Assembly (NCBI RefSeq): GCF_051521495.1
Contig: NZ_CP150355.1
Location: 8,246,001 to 8,310,000, forward strand
Direction of reading: 5' to 3'
From: Sorangium sp051521495
Lineage (GTDB): Bacteria; Myxococcota_A; Polyangia; Polyangiales; Polyangiaceae
Length of the DNA stretch: 64,000 nt
The notes below the pieces were generated by a model. The model saw only the letters and a program-made list of their open reading frames with translations, had not been told where the DNA came from and made no database searches. The position numbers and the translations under genes are program-made. Shown piece by piece: positions 22,927 through 32,422 of this stretch. Numbering within the stretch: the first letter of the stretch is position 1; each line of letters starts with the position of its first letter.

Positions 22927-24957
22927 CTATCTTCTATGCTGCTGTCCCCAAGTCCTCGGAGCTTCGTTCACCCCCTGGAGCATCACCTGCCACGCCGCTA
23001 AGCACCGCTCCTGCTCCGCCACGAAATCGTGCGGATCGAAGTGTGACCATCTCCCTGTCTGCACCGCCAGCTCCCTCGACAACCGCCTCCGATCCTCGGC
23101 CGGGAGCGCAAGCCTCGACAGCTCTCGAAGCGACACCGACGGCGAGTATCTCTGCCCGCGCCGCAAGCGATGTTTCGGGTCGAAGCGCGCCCGGTGCTCC
23201 GTCCAGTACGCGCGCCAGCGCGCAGGATCCGTCGACGGCACACCCAGCGTCTCCTTCGACGCGACCGGCGCACGATCGCGCGGATCACCCACCAGCTCTC
23301 CAAGCGGCCGGCGTCCACGACCCGGCTCCGGATTCGGATCGATCACCACCACATCCTGGAGCGCCGCCGAGTCGACCTCCATCTCGTCAACAAGGTTCGC
23401 GCCGAGCAGCCGATCGAGCGCGGCGCCGGCGGCGAGCGCGACCTCCTTCGCTGCACACTCGAGCAGATCCAGCAAGCTCGGGACGGCCTCCACGAGCCCA
23501 GCCCACCCGACCGCCTCGACGGCCGCAGGCGTCCGAGATCGCTGCATTCGCTCGAGCAGCCATCGGGCGTCCTCCTCGGCAGCGACAAGCGCCAGCCGCA
23601 CCAGCGCCCGGTCTCCGAGGGCACCTTGGGCCGCCCTGCGCGCGGCCTCGGCCGCGCTGCCGTGCGCCGCGATCAACATGGCATCGAGCCCTGTCGCCTG
23701 CACGTCGAGGCTCTCGTGTGCAAGCGCCCGCTCCAGCGCCCGGTTGCAGCGGGGATGTCTCACCGCGGCGAGCGCAGATAACCCGCACGCGAAGACGCGA
23801 GCGTCCTCTTCGTCGCTCAGCGCTTCGAGCTCCGCGGGCGTGAGCCAGCCGCGGTACGCCAGCAGCTCGACGGCGATCGCCCGGCATCCGCGCTCGGACG
23901 ACGCGGTAAGGGCCCTCAGGCTGCTCGGCAAGCAAGGGCTCCGCGCGACCTTCATGGCCGATACGAACGCCTCGGCGACGACCGGATCGCCTGGGCCGAA
24001 CCGAAAGAGCACCCGCTCGGCACAGGCCAGCGCGTCACGCCCCTCGATGCACCCTCCGATCATCGCGGCCGCAAAGACGCGCATGGGATCGGCGGTCGGC
24101 GCATCCATCGCCAGCGGCTCGATGTGCGCGATCGCCGCCGGACCGAGCGCGGCGAGCGCGTCGATGGCAGCGATCATGCGCAGCTCGAGCGCTTGACATG
24201 AACGCCAATCGTCACCCGGGAGAGGCGACCGCTGGACTCCCAACATCCCGATCTCCTCGAAGCACACGCGCGCCCAGCGACGCACGAAGTCCGCCTCCGA
24301 GATCGCGGCCGACGGAGCGAGCGCGAACCCGGGAGGCACCGCCTCTCCGGCCGAGACCGGCGTGACCGGCCTCGGTGCTGGCCTGGCAGGACGAACGAGA
24401 GCCATCCTCCGCTCCGTTGCCAGGCGGCGCATCGCCTCTGCCATGGCCGCGAGCTCATCGAAGGTCCTCGGCTCCGCCGATCCGGGCTCCGGCGCTTCAA
24501 GCGCGGGCTCAGGCACCTTCGGCGCGCGAAACGAGGGTACGAGCGAAGCTCGCCCGACGACGTGCAGCGGCGGAAGATCGACGCCCGCGCGAAGCAAGGG
24601 CGCGCTCGCTCCGGCGAGCGGCGCAGCGGCGAGCCGCTCCTCGGCGTCGACGAGCGCGGCGCAGGCGTCCCGGAGCGAAGCGAGCATCCGAGGCAGACCC
24701 GCTCGCGCCAGGAGCACGGCCGCCGCCCATACATGCCCGTGCGCGCGCCCCACGGCCGTGCCACGATCAGCGCGGCCATCAAAGGCATCGTACAGCGCGC
24801 CAAGGCCGCTCTCGAGCATGCGCGCAGCTGGCGCAAGGTGGGCGCTCGGCTCACGCTGTCCTTCGATGAAGCGCGCGACCGCGTGAATCAGCGAATGCGC
24901 GCGCTCCCAATGCATGACCCAGGGCGCATCGGCGTCGGCGGCGAGATCGTCGGACAT
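22927..24957 (-). CDS. T6SS-associated HEAT-repeat protein (TIGR02270 type)
   Basis: Product of 676 residues, helical throughout, with HEAT-like repeats in the middle and C-terminal half (ALSDEEDARVFACGLSALAAVRHPRCN..., ALVRLALVAAEEDARWLLERM). It ends with a conserved block ARWRAYWTEHRARFDPKHRLRRG and VNEAPRTWGQQHR. This pattern fits the TIGR02270 family, often encoded with VgrG, DUF2169 and PAAR-like genes, with an unknown accessory role in effector loading. It is the last gene of the minus-strand T6SS run. The link to T6SS is by family and neighbours. Confidence 0.75.
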   Translation of the reverse strand: MSDDLAADADAPWVMHWERAHSLIHAVARFIEGQREPSAHLAPAARMLESGLGALYDAFDGRADRGTAVGRAHGHVWAAAVLLARAGLPRMLASLRDACAALVDAEERLAAAPLAGASAPLLRAGVDLPPLHVVGRASLVPSFRAPKVPEPALEAPEPGSAEPRTFDELAAMAEAMRRLATERRMALVRPARPAPRPVTPVSAGEAVPPGFALAPSAAISEADFVRRWARVCFEEIGMLGVQRSPLPGDDWRSCQALELRMIAAIDALAALGPAAIAHIEPLAMDAPTADPMRVFAAAMIGGCIEGRDALACAERVLFRFGPGDPVVAEAFVSAMKVARSPCLPSSLRALTASSERGCRAIAVELLAYRGWLTPAELEALSDEEDARVFACGLSALAAVRHPRCNRALERALAHESLDVQATGLDAMLIAAHGSAAEAARRAAQGALGDRALVRLALVAAEEDARWLLERMQRSRTPAAVEAVGWAGLVEAVPSLLDLLECAAKEVALAAGAALDRLLGANLVDEMEVDSAALQDVVVIDPNPEPGRGRRPLGELVGDPRDRAPVASKETLGVPSTDPARWRAYWTEHRARFDPKHRLRRGQRYSPSVSLRELSRLALPAEDRRRLSRELAVQTGRWSHFDPHDFVAEQERCLAAWQVMLQGVNEAPRTWGQQHRR

Positions 24958-25034
24958 GCGCGGCCGCCTTACCTGTTACCTTCCCTGCGCGCATTCCCTG
25001 CGATATCAGCGCGTCTTCTGCTGATCGACATGGT

Positions 25035-25409
25035 TCAAAGTCCTCCCTTGTTCAAGAACCCCGGGCTGCCGGTGATCCCCACCATGCCGAGCTCCACGAA
25101 CACGATCGGCGCCCCCATCACGATGAACGACGGTCCGCCCGTGTTGAGGCTGACCACCTCCTTCATCGTCCCTGGCTCGTTGCCGTGACATGCCTTGAAG
25201 CTCGCCCCCACCGTCAGGATCTTCGCGCCGCCCATCTTCGTGCGTACAGGCGCGTTCTTGATACCTTCGGCCGAGCTCGCGAACACCGGATAGGGCACCG
25301 GAATCGGGCTCGGCGCGGCCGGCGTCGTGCACACGCTGACCGCCAGCGGGACCATCTGGTGCCCTGAGTTGGCCGTGATGCAATCCATCATGCAGGCTGT
25401 GATGCTCAT
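25035..25409 (-). CDS. PAAR-like DUF4150 protein
   Basis: Product of 124 residues from ATG 25409, two bases after the stop of the upstream gene. It shows the features of DUF4150: Cys-rich N-terminus MSITACMMDCI, TPAAPSPIPVPYPV, LTVGASFKACHGNEPGT and a C-terminal VELGMVGITGSPGFLNKGG. DUF4150 proteins form a PAAR-like metal-bound cone on the VgrG spike tip. It lies in the VgrG-DUF2169 operon and would sharpen one of the three spikes. Confidence 0.88.
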   Translation of the reverse strand: MSITACMMDCITANSGHQMVPLAVSVCTTPAAPSPIPVPYPVFASSAEGIKNAPVRTKMGGAKILTVGASFKACHGNEPGTMKEVVSLNTGGPSFIVMGAPIVFVELGMVGITGSPGFLNKGGL

Positions 25410-25411
25410 GC

Positions 25412-26446
25412 TCACTCCTCTCCATCCGATGTTCGCGCTGCGCTCGCGAGCGCCACCGCGGCCCGCGCGCCGCCGTCGTTCCCGGCGGCCGCGATCGCCA
25501 CGGGCGACGGCGCGTACCCATGCTCCCAAGCTGTCGCCGCGATCGCGACGAGCAGCGGCATCGCCGCGGCACCCAGATAGCCGATCCGCTGCGCTGGAGA
25601 CTCGATGACATAGGGGCGGCCGAGCACATCCTGTAGCCTGACGAACGCCGCCTGCCACTCGCTGAGCCGCCGCATCTCACCCGTGAGATCGGTCAACATC
25701 CACCCCGCCGTCTGCCCGGCCCGCGCCAGCGGCTCGGCCGCCTGCCGCATCGCGGTGGTCAGTCCGAACGCCTCGTAGGCGGGCGCGTCGTCGTGGGGCC
25801 CAGCGCGCTCATGCCCGGTTCCCACGCCGAGCACGCGCGCGACGGTGCGGAGCCCCCGCCGATCCGCGTCCGCGCGGCGCACCAGCGCGAAGAAGGCCGC
25901 CCCCTCCCCCGGAATGCGCGCGTCAAGGTTGTCGGGGGAAAAGAGCCGCCCGCTCTCCTCGATCGCTGCAATCGCACGCGGGTCGTAATCGCTGTGGACG
26001 CCGCCCAGGATCACCGCGTCGACCTGCATCGACGAGAGCGCGCCCAGCGCCGCGAGCAGGAACGGTCCCAGCGCCGCCTCACCGCCTGCAACGATCTCCA
26101 CGGTCGCCGTCGTCGAGCGCTTCAGCGCCGCCGCGAGGAGCTTCGTCGCCGTAGGCGCGTCCGGAACTCCCTCATCCAGCGCGAGCTGGACCATGATCTT
26201 GCCCTCGCGGATCGGCGAGACCGCCTCCTCGAACGCGGGCGCCGCGAGCTGGACGAGCCGCTCCGGCCCCACGGTGCGTGGCTCGATCACCGGCACGAAT
26301 CCCATCGTGATCGCCTCACCCACCGAGTTCGCGAGCGGCGCCTCGGCGACGGCCGGGAAGCCCGCGCGCAGCAAGAACCCCGTCTGCCGGGCGCTCAGCC
26401 CGATCGGCGTGCGTGCTCCGACCGCGACGACCCCGACGGCGCTCAC
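25412..26446 (-). CDS. beta-ketoacyl-synthase-like (thiolase-fold) protein
   Basis: Product of 344 residues. The start is GTG 26446, overlapping the DUF2169 stop (GTGA). Thiolase-fold features are VVAVGARTPIGLSA at the N-terminus, AVILGGVHSDYDPRAI and the RIPGEGAAFFALVRR motif typical of ketoacyl synthases, and AAAGNDGGARAAVAL at the end. I could not find a convincing active-site cysteine. Such synthase-like proteins occur in T6SS loci next to DUF2169 and DUF4150, and their role there is unknown. Confidence 0.8.
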   Translation of the reverse strand: MSAVGVVAVGARTPIGLSARQTGFLLRAGFPAVAEAPLANSVGEAITMGFVPVIEPRTVGPERLVQLAAPAFEEAVSPIREGKIMVQLALDEGVPDAPTATKLLAAALKRSTTATVEIVAGGEAALGPFLLAALGALSSMQVDAVILGGVHSDYDPRAIAAIEESGRLFSPDNLDARIPGEGAAFFALVRRADADRRGLRTVARVLGVGTGHERAGPHDDAPAYEAFGLTTAMRQAAEPLARAGQTAGWMLTDLTGEMRRLSEWQAAFVRLQDVLGRPYVIESPAQRIGYLGAAAMPLLVAIAATAWEHGYAPSPVAIAAAGNDGGARAAVALASAARTSDGEE

Positions 26447-27471
26447 TCGGCCTCCGTCTCGGTCACGACGATCTCGACGTCCTTCATGCGCCGCGGCGCC
26501 TGGAACGACGCACGCCACACGAGCTCGACGACTACGCCTGGAGGAGCGAGCGCGTCGATCAGGATCGTATCGATCTCAGGGAAAAGGATCTCAGGCGCGC
26601 GCCCCCTGATCTTCATGGCGACCGCCACGGCGACCCTGGGCAGTCGGAATACCATCGTCCCCTGGCCCGGCGTAAGGTTGAGCAGGGCCACCTCCTCTCC
26701 ACCACGCACCGCCGGCGTCGCGACGAGCCCCGGTGAGGCGCACGAATTGGCACGATCGTCGTGGTCCAGGGGCAGGAGAGGCGCGCGCTGCCTTTGCCAG
26801 GCAGCATCATAGGTTCCCAGGTAACGCCGCCGTGGCTCCCAGTGACGGCCAATCGCGCCGAGCCCCGCAGGCGCCGGGCGCGTGCCCACCGAGCGGATGA
26901 GATCCGCGGGATCCTCGATGAAGGGGGCGGGCTTGTGCGTGAGCGCTTCCGGATCGCGCGCGATCCCCATCCCCACCGGATTCCTGGGCTCCTCCACGGG
27001 GTGCGACGGATCGCTCCGATCGAGTCCGCCCCACGCGTAGTCGTACCGCACCTCCAACCCGGTCGTAGGGCGTGGCTTCGAGAGCCCGGCGCCGTTCGCC
27101 TCCCAGACACGTAATCCGAAGATCCGGACGATCTTCTCCAGACGGCCGAGCCGCACGCCGGCATCGAAGAACGGAGCGGCCTTTCCGCCGGGCGCATGCG
27201 CCGCCGCCACCACGATCACGTCCGTGCCCGGCTTGGAGACGCACAGATCCGCAGGATACTTGATGCTGCTCTTCTCCGGATCACCCCACGGCACGTCGGC
27301 GCTGCGGATCCGGCGCTGCTCCGCGCGGTCCGAGATCTCGAGCTCGCTCTGCCCCTCGGCCGAGACGAACGTCGCCTTCACCACGACGACGAGGCGCTCG
27401 CCGTCCTTGCCAACGAGCAGGAACGGCGCGGCGACAAAATCGGTCCTGTTGTCCACACGCGGCGGATCCAT
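26443..27471 (-). CDS. DUF2169 family T6SS adaptor
   Basis: Product of 342 residues. The beta-rich N-terminus with LVVVVKATFVSAEGQ, VPWGDPEKSSIKYPADLCVSKPGTDVIVVAAAHAPGG and the YDYAWGGLDRSDPSHPVEEPRNPVG stretch are typical of DUF2169. Members act as chaperone/adaptors between VgrG spikes and cargo, often next to PAAR-like or pentapeptide effectors. It lies 7 bases downstream of VgrG-1 and overlaps the next gene, so it is fully operonic. Confidence 0.9.
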   Translation of the reverse strand: MDPPRVDNRTDFVAAPFLLVGKDGERLVVVVKATFVSAEGQSELEISDRAEQRRIRSADVPWGDPEKSSIKYPADLCVSKPGTDVIVVAAAHAPGGKAAPFFDAGVRLGRLEKIVRIFGLRVWEANGAGLSKPRPTTGLEVRYDYAWGGLDRSDPSHPVEEPRNPVGMGIARDPEALTHKPAPFIEDPADLIRSVGTRPAPAGLGAIGRHWEPRRRYLGTYDAAWQRQRAPLLPLDHDDRANSCASPGLVATPAVRGGEEVALLNLTPGQGTMVFRLPRVAVAVAMKIRGRAPEILFPEIDTILIDALAPPGVVVELVWRASFQAPRRMKDVEIVVTETEAE

Positions 27472-27478
27472 GGCTGCC

Positions 27479-30166
27479 TCACAGCAACGATACGTTGCGT
27501 TTTAGCCTGACGTCCGGCGCGGTGATCGTGACGAGCCCAGCCTTGATGGTCACCCCTCCGCCGTCGATGACCACCTCGCTCGGGCCGCACTTGAACACGA
27601 TGGCCCCCGCGGCGTCCACCTTGTGAAAAGCCCCGATGAACATGCCCTTACCGCCCGCCACCACGGAGTGGGAGCCGCCGATCCTGTCGACCACGGCGCC
27701 GCCCACCATCGTCGTCCGACTACCGCCGACCGTCTCCGCTTCCGCCGCGCCGCTCACGACGACGAGGCCGGCCGCCTGCTCCGTCTTGTCGGCCAGGCAC
27801 GTCTCGGCCCGCGTGCCGGCGACGAGCTCGATGCGCGCAGCGCCGATCCGCTGCGACCGCGCGCCCCCGACCGTCGTGTGAATGCCGGCTGCCGCGATCG
27901 TCGCCTTCATGCCCCCTACGGTCTCGTCGTGCGTCGAAGCGCACACGTTCACAGCGTGCCCCGGTCCGGTGGCGCTGTCCGATGCCGAGCTACCCGCCGA
28001 TGCGCCCTCTTTCGTCGCACCGGGGGTGCCCGAGGGGTCAGCGCCGCCGTCCGCGTTAACGCCCGACGCATTGCCAGGACGCGCCGAAACGGCGTTCATC
28101 GCCCCTCCGAACAGCGCGTAGAACCAGCCAGATCCCTCGCCCGAAGCCGCTGACCCGTCGGCAGCTGCCCCGAGGGATGCGCCGAAGGCAGCCGGCGAGG
28201 GCAGGCTCGCCACCACGTCGAGCGCCTTCGTCGTGGCGCCCATGTCTCCGACGCTCATGGCGTCCATGGCAGCTCCCAGGTCCCCGAGCTGGCTCTCCAG
28301 CGCGTGTACTGGCGCCATCACCCGGTTGACCTTCAACACGGCGGCCCGGTCGAGCGTCTCCAGCGCGCGGCGCGCCTCCGCCTTCGCCGCCTCTGTCGGC
28401 GCCTTCGCGGCGAGAGACAAGAGCGCGCTCGCCGGATTGCCGGTCATCTCCTTCTGCGTGCCGCCCACCGTCGTCGCGCTCGCGCCCTTGGCGGTGAGCC
28501 CATAGACGGCGTTGACCTGCACCGACCGATTGCCGCCCACGCTCGCGGTCTGCGCGCCGTCGACGGTGGCCAGGTAGCCGTTGGTCACCTGGATCTTCTG
28601 ATCTGCGCCCACGGTGAGCCGCGCGTCGACCTTGACGCTCTTCGACTCGTTCACGCCGGTGGAGCGCGTCTTGTTGTTCGCCGTCGCGAACGTCGTGTTC
28701 CGCTGGGACCTGATGCTGATCTCCTCGTGTCCAGCCTTGTCCTCCAGGCGGATCTCGTTCGCGCCCGAGCCGCCCGGCGACGAGCTCGTCCGCAGCGCGC
28801 TGCGCGACTTCCCCTCGGGCAGCGCGTAGGGCGGCCTGAATCGGCCGTTGAAGACGCGCCCCGTCACGACCGGTCTGTCGGGGTTTCCTTCCAGAAACTC
28901 GACGATGACCTCCCACCCCACCCGTGGCAGGAGAATCGCCCCGCTCGCCTGCGGCTGCGCCACGCGGATCCAGCACGACGCCGTATCGTCGCTCTCGCCG
29001 CGGCGATCCCAGTGAAACTTCACCTTGCACCGGCCGTGCGCGTCCGTATGGATGTCCTCGACAGGCGCGCCTTCCGGCGCGACGACCATGGCCGTCTGCG
29101 GGCCCTCGATGATCGGCGCCGGCGTCCGCTGCGGGCTGCGGTAACGGACGCTCCTCGGGACCGTCATGGCGTGGACGAGGTACACGCCGTCGCGCAGCTC
29201 GTGCACAGCAGCGGTGATGAAATGGTCACCGTCGAGATCATCGGGGGCGTCGACGAGCGTAAACCACCGGCCCGCGGTGAGCCGCGCGCAGCCGGAATCC
29301 AGCGTGAGGCGCGCGCGCTCGGCCTGCAGCGCTTCCAGCCGCACCCGGGCGAGCCGCTCCCCCTCGCGTCGCTCGGTGTACCGCCCCGGAGTTTCGTACA
29401 CCTCGAGATCCGCGTCCGTATCCGCCACCGCGGTCACCGTCTGGTCGATGTCCGGCGCCTCGAAGTCGTAGTCACGCAGGACCACCTTGCCCGTCGCCGT
29501 GCGGCATCGCCGCACGAGGACGCTGATCGCGTCCTCGACGTCGGTCAGCCCAGCGCCGAAGCGGTAGGGGACTTCCTTGTTCCCGTCGATCGGATCGCTC
29601 GCGGTGCTGTCGTCCTCGAACACGACGATCTCGCCAGCGTCGCCGGCTTCGGCGTGAAAGTAGATGCCCTCCTCCTCGAGGAGGCGCGAGACGAACGCCA
29701 GCGAGCTCTCGTTGTACTGCACGCAGTACAGGCGCTTCGGATAGCTGCTCACGAGGCGCCAGGACTGGCGCTGTTCGTCGATACCAGCGCCTTTCAGCAC
29801 CGCGGAGACGATCTCCTTCACGTCCTGGTCCTGAAAGATGCGGCAGTCCACCTCGCGCTCGAGCAGCCCCATCCACGAGGTGAGGTGGATCCGGTACGAG
29901 GTGGTCCGAACGCCGTCGTTCGTCGGCGTCGCGGCGATCTCGACATCCGTCACCACCCCGTGCATCTCGTGCTCCGGGTCGCCCCGGCCGAAGGCGAGGT
30001 AGGCGGGGCTGCCGAGCAGCTCGTCCGGATCGACGTAGATCGCGGAGCGAAGCTCGACCTCCGCCGTGGTGACGAGGCCGAGCCGGCGCTCGATGCGGAA
30101 TCCGACGACATCCCGCGACTCGATCGCCTGGGTCCGGAAGAGCGTGAGCAGCGTCCGCGGTGCCAT
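27479..30166 (-). CDS. vgrG: VgrG spike protein 1, with inserted helical segment
   Basis: T6SS spike, 895 residues. The N-terminal gp27-like barrel region (1 to about 370) is followed by a gp5-like OB fold (HGRCKVKFHWDRRGESDDTASCWIRV, LPRVGWEVIVEFLEGNPDRPVV) and a long beta-helix with repeats such as TVGADQKIQV. Between about residues 570 and 735 a helical Ala-rich segment and a Gly/Ser linker interrupt the beta-helix. The repeats resume and end in ITAPDVRLKRN. The insertion is unlike the two neighbouring VgrG proteins and may be a cargo site. ATG 30166 follows the VgrG-2 stop by 3 bases. Confidence 0.93.
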   Translation of the reverse strand: MAPRTLLTLFRTQAIESRDVVGFRIERRLGLVTTAEVELRSAIYVDPDELLGSPAYLAFGRGDPEHEMHGVVTDVEIAATPTNDGVRTTSYRIHLTSWMGLLEREVDCRIFQDQDVKEIVSAVLKGAGIDEQRQSWRLVSSYPKRLYCVQYNESSLAFVSRLLEEEGIYFHAEAGDAGEIVVFEDDSTASDPIDGNKEVPYRFGAGLTDVEDAISVLVRRCRTATGKVVLRDYDFEAPDIDQTVTAVADTDADLEVYETPGRYTERREGERLARVRLEALQAERARLTLDSGCARLTAGRWFTLVDAPDDLDGDHFITAAVHELRDGVYLVHAMTVPRSVRYRSPQRTPAPIIEGPQTAMVVAPEGAPVEDIHTDAHGRCKVKFHWDRRGESDDTASCWIRVAQPQASGAILLPRVGWEVIVEFLEGNPDRPVVTGRVFNGRFRPPYALPEGKSRSALRTSSSPGGSGANEIRLEDKAGHEEISIRSQRNTTFATANNKTRSTGVNESKSVKVDARLTVGADQKIQVTNGYLATVDGAQTASVGGNRSVQVNAVYGLTAKGASATTVGGTQKEMTGNPASALLSLAAKAPTEAAKAEARRALETLDRAAVLKVNRVMAPVHALESQLGDLGAAMDAMSVGDMGATTKALDVVASLPSPAAFGASLGAAADGSAASGEGSGWFYALFGGAMNAVSARPGNASGVNADGGADPSGTPGATKEGASAGSSASDSATGPGHAVNVCASTHDETVGGMKATIAAAGIHTTVGGARSQRIGAARIELVAGTRAETCLADKTEQAAGLVVVSGAAEAETVGGSRTTMVGGAVVDRIGGSHSVVAGGKGMFIGAFHKVDAAGAIVFKCGPSEVVIDGGGVTIKAGLVTITAPDVRLKRNVSLL

Positions 30167-30169
30167 GGC

Positions 30170-32410
30170 TCAGTTCTCCTTGATGATGCCCAGCTCGTCG
30201 CAATCGCCGTCGAACGTGATCCTGACACCAGCGAGCGACACCGACGCTGGGGTCAGGGTGATCGTAGACGCCCCCATGACGACGCTGAGCGAGGTTTGGG
30301 CCTCGAACACGACGTTCGCCGCCTTGACGATCTGCGCGCCCCCCGCGACTTCGAGGAAATCCGCCTCGCTCACGTCCTGACGATCCCCGGAAACGACGTT
30401 CAGGATCGCGCCGGCGGCCTTCTGGCTCAAGCTGGTCCCGATCTCCACGGCGCGGCCGCCGCCGGCGAGGATCACCTTGGCCGCTCCCGCGACCTCGGTC
30501 CGGCTCCCCTTCACCGTCACGGTCCGATCCGCGGCGGTCATCTCGATCAGCGCCGCGCCGACCGTGTCCTCCATCGTGGCCATGGTCGCCTCGTCGACCG
30601 ATCCAGCCGCGAGATCGATCTGCGCCCCGCCGATGGCCAGCGTCGAGCTCCCGGCGACAGTGCGCTTGTGATCCCCGCCCGCCTTGAGATCGCGGCTGCC
30701 ACCGACGGAGAGCGAACGGCTGCCGACGTCATCCACCATGAACGTGGAGGCGCGCACCTTCTGATCACCGCCGATCGCGAGCTCCTGGTTCGCTCCGACG
30801 GCGGCGGACATGCTGTCGGTCACGGCCAGCGAATGATTGGCCCCGATGGAACGCGACTCGCTGTTCCCGATGCTCTCCGTCACGTTGTTTCCCGCACGGA
30901 CCGAGCCGTCCCGGGACGCGTTCACGAACACCTCCTCGGCGCCCGCCCGATCGTCCATGCGGATCTCGTTCGCCGACCCGCCGCCGGGCGTGGTGGCGGT
31001 CTGCAGGGCCATCCGGGTCTTGTGAGCCGGCAGCGGATACGGGGGCGGAGACGCGGCGTTGTACAACCGCCCTCCCACGAGCGGCTGATCAGGGTCGCCG
31101 TCGATGAAATCGAGGCACACCTCCCAGCCCACGCGCGGCGTCAGCAGGCCGCCACCGAGCGGGAGCTGGCTCGTCCGGATCCACGCGCTCGATGAATCAT
31201 CGGCCTTGCCACGCCGATCCCACGGAAATAGGATCTTCACACGACCGTGCCGATCGGGGTGGATCTCCCTCCCCCGCGGTCCCGTCGTGACGGCCGACTG
31301 CGCGCCAGCGATCCTTGCCGCCCGCGGGGCTCGCGGGGGGCGATAGGTGCTCTCCGACGTGGGGATCGCGCGGAAGGCGATGCGCACCCCGCGCCGACTC
31401 GCGTCTCCCCGTGCGTGGGGATTCGGGCGCGCCTCCAGGGCGAGCTCGACCTCCACGAGCAGGTACTCCTGATTGAGTGGCTCGTAGGGATGGTCCGTCA
31501 GCGAGAACCTGCGCCCGGGGCGCACCCGGAGGGTGTTCGCCGTGCCGCTCGCGAGGGCGCGCCGGGCGCGGAGCGACTCCAAGAGCACCCTCGCACGACG
31601 GTCGCCCACAGCCGGCTCGGCGAACCGGCCAGGGTGCACGTACACTTCCAGCGCTCTCTCCCGGTCGTCCTCCCCCTGGGCCGTGGCATCCAGCTTGACC
31701 CTGGGTCGCTCGAAATCATGGTCTCGCAGGTGCACGCGCCCCGGCGCGATCGTCCTGTCGTAGGAGATGGTGGTTATCGCATCGCGCGTCGGTTCGAGCC
31801 CGTCTGCCGGACGGAACACCAGCTGATTCCCCCCATCGATGTCCTCGGTGTCGGTGTCGACGAAGATGACGGTGTCAGTCCCGGTGCTCGAATCAACGCG
31901 AAAGGAAATCCCGTCTTCCGCGAGCAGCCGCCTGACGAAGTCGAGATCCGTCTCGCGGTACTGCGCCGTTGTCTGTCGCTCCGGGTAGCTCTGCGTGAGC
32001 TGCCAGCGCTGCGCCGACGCGGGGATGCCGGCGCCCGCGAGGACCTCCTTCACGATGTCGGGCGTCGACATCCGCGGGAAGATGCGGCAGTCGGCGCGCT
32101 GGGTGAGCCGGAAGAGCCTGGGACACGCGACGAGCCGCGTGCCGGTCTCCTCCGCGCCCCGCGCCGTGGCGCGCTCTGCCTCGACGACGTAGCCGGCCAG
32201 CTTGCGCTCCTCCCGCCCCTCGCGGCGCGACAGCGTGAGCAGGACCGGCTTCCCCAGCAACGAGGCCGGGTCCGGCCCCCCAGCGCGGTCGGTGATCTCG
32301 CACCGGAGCAAGCCAAGGTCATCGAGCGCCTCGTGCGCTTCGAGCCAGAGGAGGGGGAACGGGACGCCGTCTATCGTGAGCTCGTGCTCGATGTCGATGA
32401 TGTCTGCCAC
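30170..32410 (-). CDS. vgrG: VgrG spike protein 2
   Basis: T6SS spike of 746 residues. It has the gp27-like N-terminal part, an OB fold (HGRVKILFPWDRRGKADDSSSAWIRT, TPRVGWEVCLDFIDGDPDQPLV) and a beta-helix of short repeats (SIGANHSLAVTDSMSAAVGANQELAI). No enzyme domain at the C-terminus. It is the middle of three adjacent vgrG genes, 12 bases after VgrG-3. The three are related but clearly diverged, so they are not a recent triplication. Confidence 0.94.
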   Translation of the reverse strand: MADIIDIEHELTIDGVPFPLLWLEAHEALDDLGLLRCEITDRAGGPDPASLLGKPVLLTLSRREGREERKLAGYVVEAERATARGAEETGTRLVACPRLFRLTQRADCRIFPRMSTPDIVKEVLAGAGIPASAQRWQLTQSYPERQTTAQYRETDLDFVRRLLAEDGISFRVDSSTGTDTVIFVDTDTEDIDGGNQLVFRPADGLEPTRDAITTISYDRTIAPGRVHLRDHDFERPRVKLDATAQGEDDRERALEVYVHPGRFAEPAVGDRRARVLLESLRARRALASGTANTLRVRPGRRFSLTDHPYEPLNQEYLLVEVELALEARPNPHARGDASRRGVRIAFRAIPTSESTYRPPRAPRAARIAGAQSAVTTGPRGREIHPDRHGRVKILFPWDRRGKADDSSSAWIRTSQLPLGGGLLTPRVGWEVCLDFIDGDPDQPLVGGRLYNAASPPPYPLPAHKTRMALQTATTPGGGSANEIRMDDRAGAEEVFVNASRDGSVRAGNNVTESIGNSESRSIGANHSLAVTDSMSAAVGANQELAIGGDQKVRASTFMVDDVGSRSLSVGGSRDLKAGGDHKRTVAGSSTLAIGGAQIDLAAGSVDEATMATMEDTVGAALIEMTAADRTVTVKGSRTEVAGAAKVILAGGGRAVEIGTSLSQKAAGAILNVVSGDRQDVSEADFLEVAGGAQIVKAANVVFEAQTSLSVVMGASTITLTPASVSLAGVRITFDGDCDELGIIKEN

Positions 32411-32422
32411 GCTGTCCGTCCC

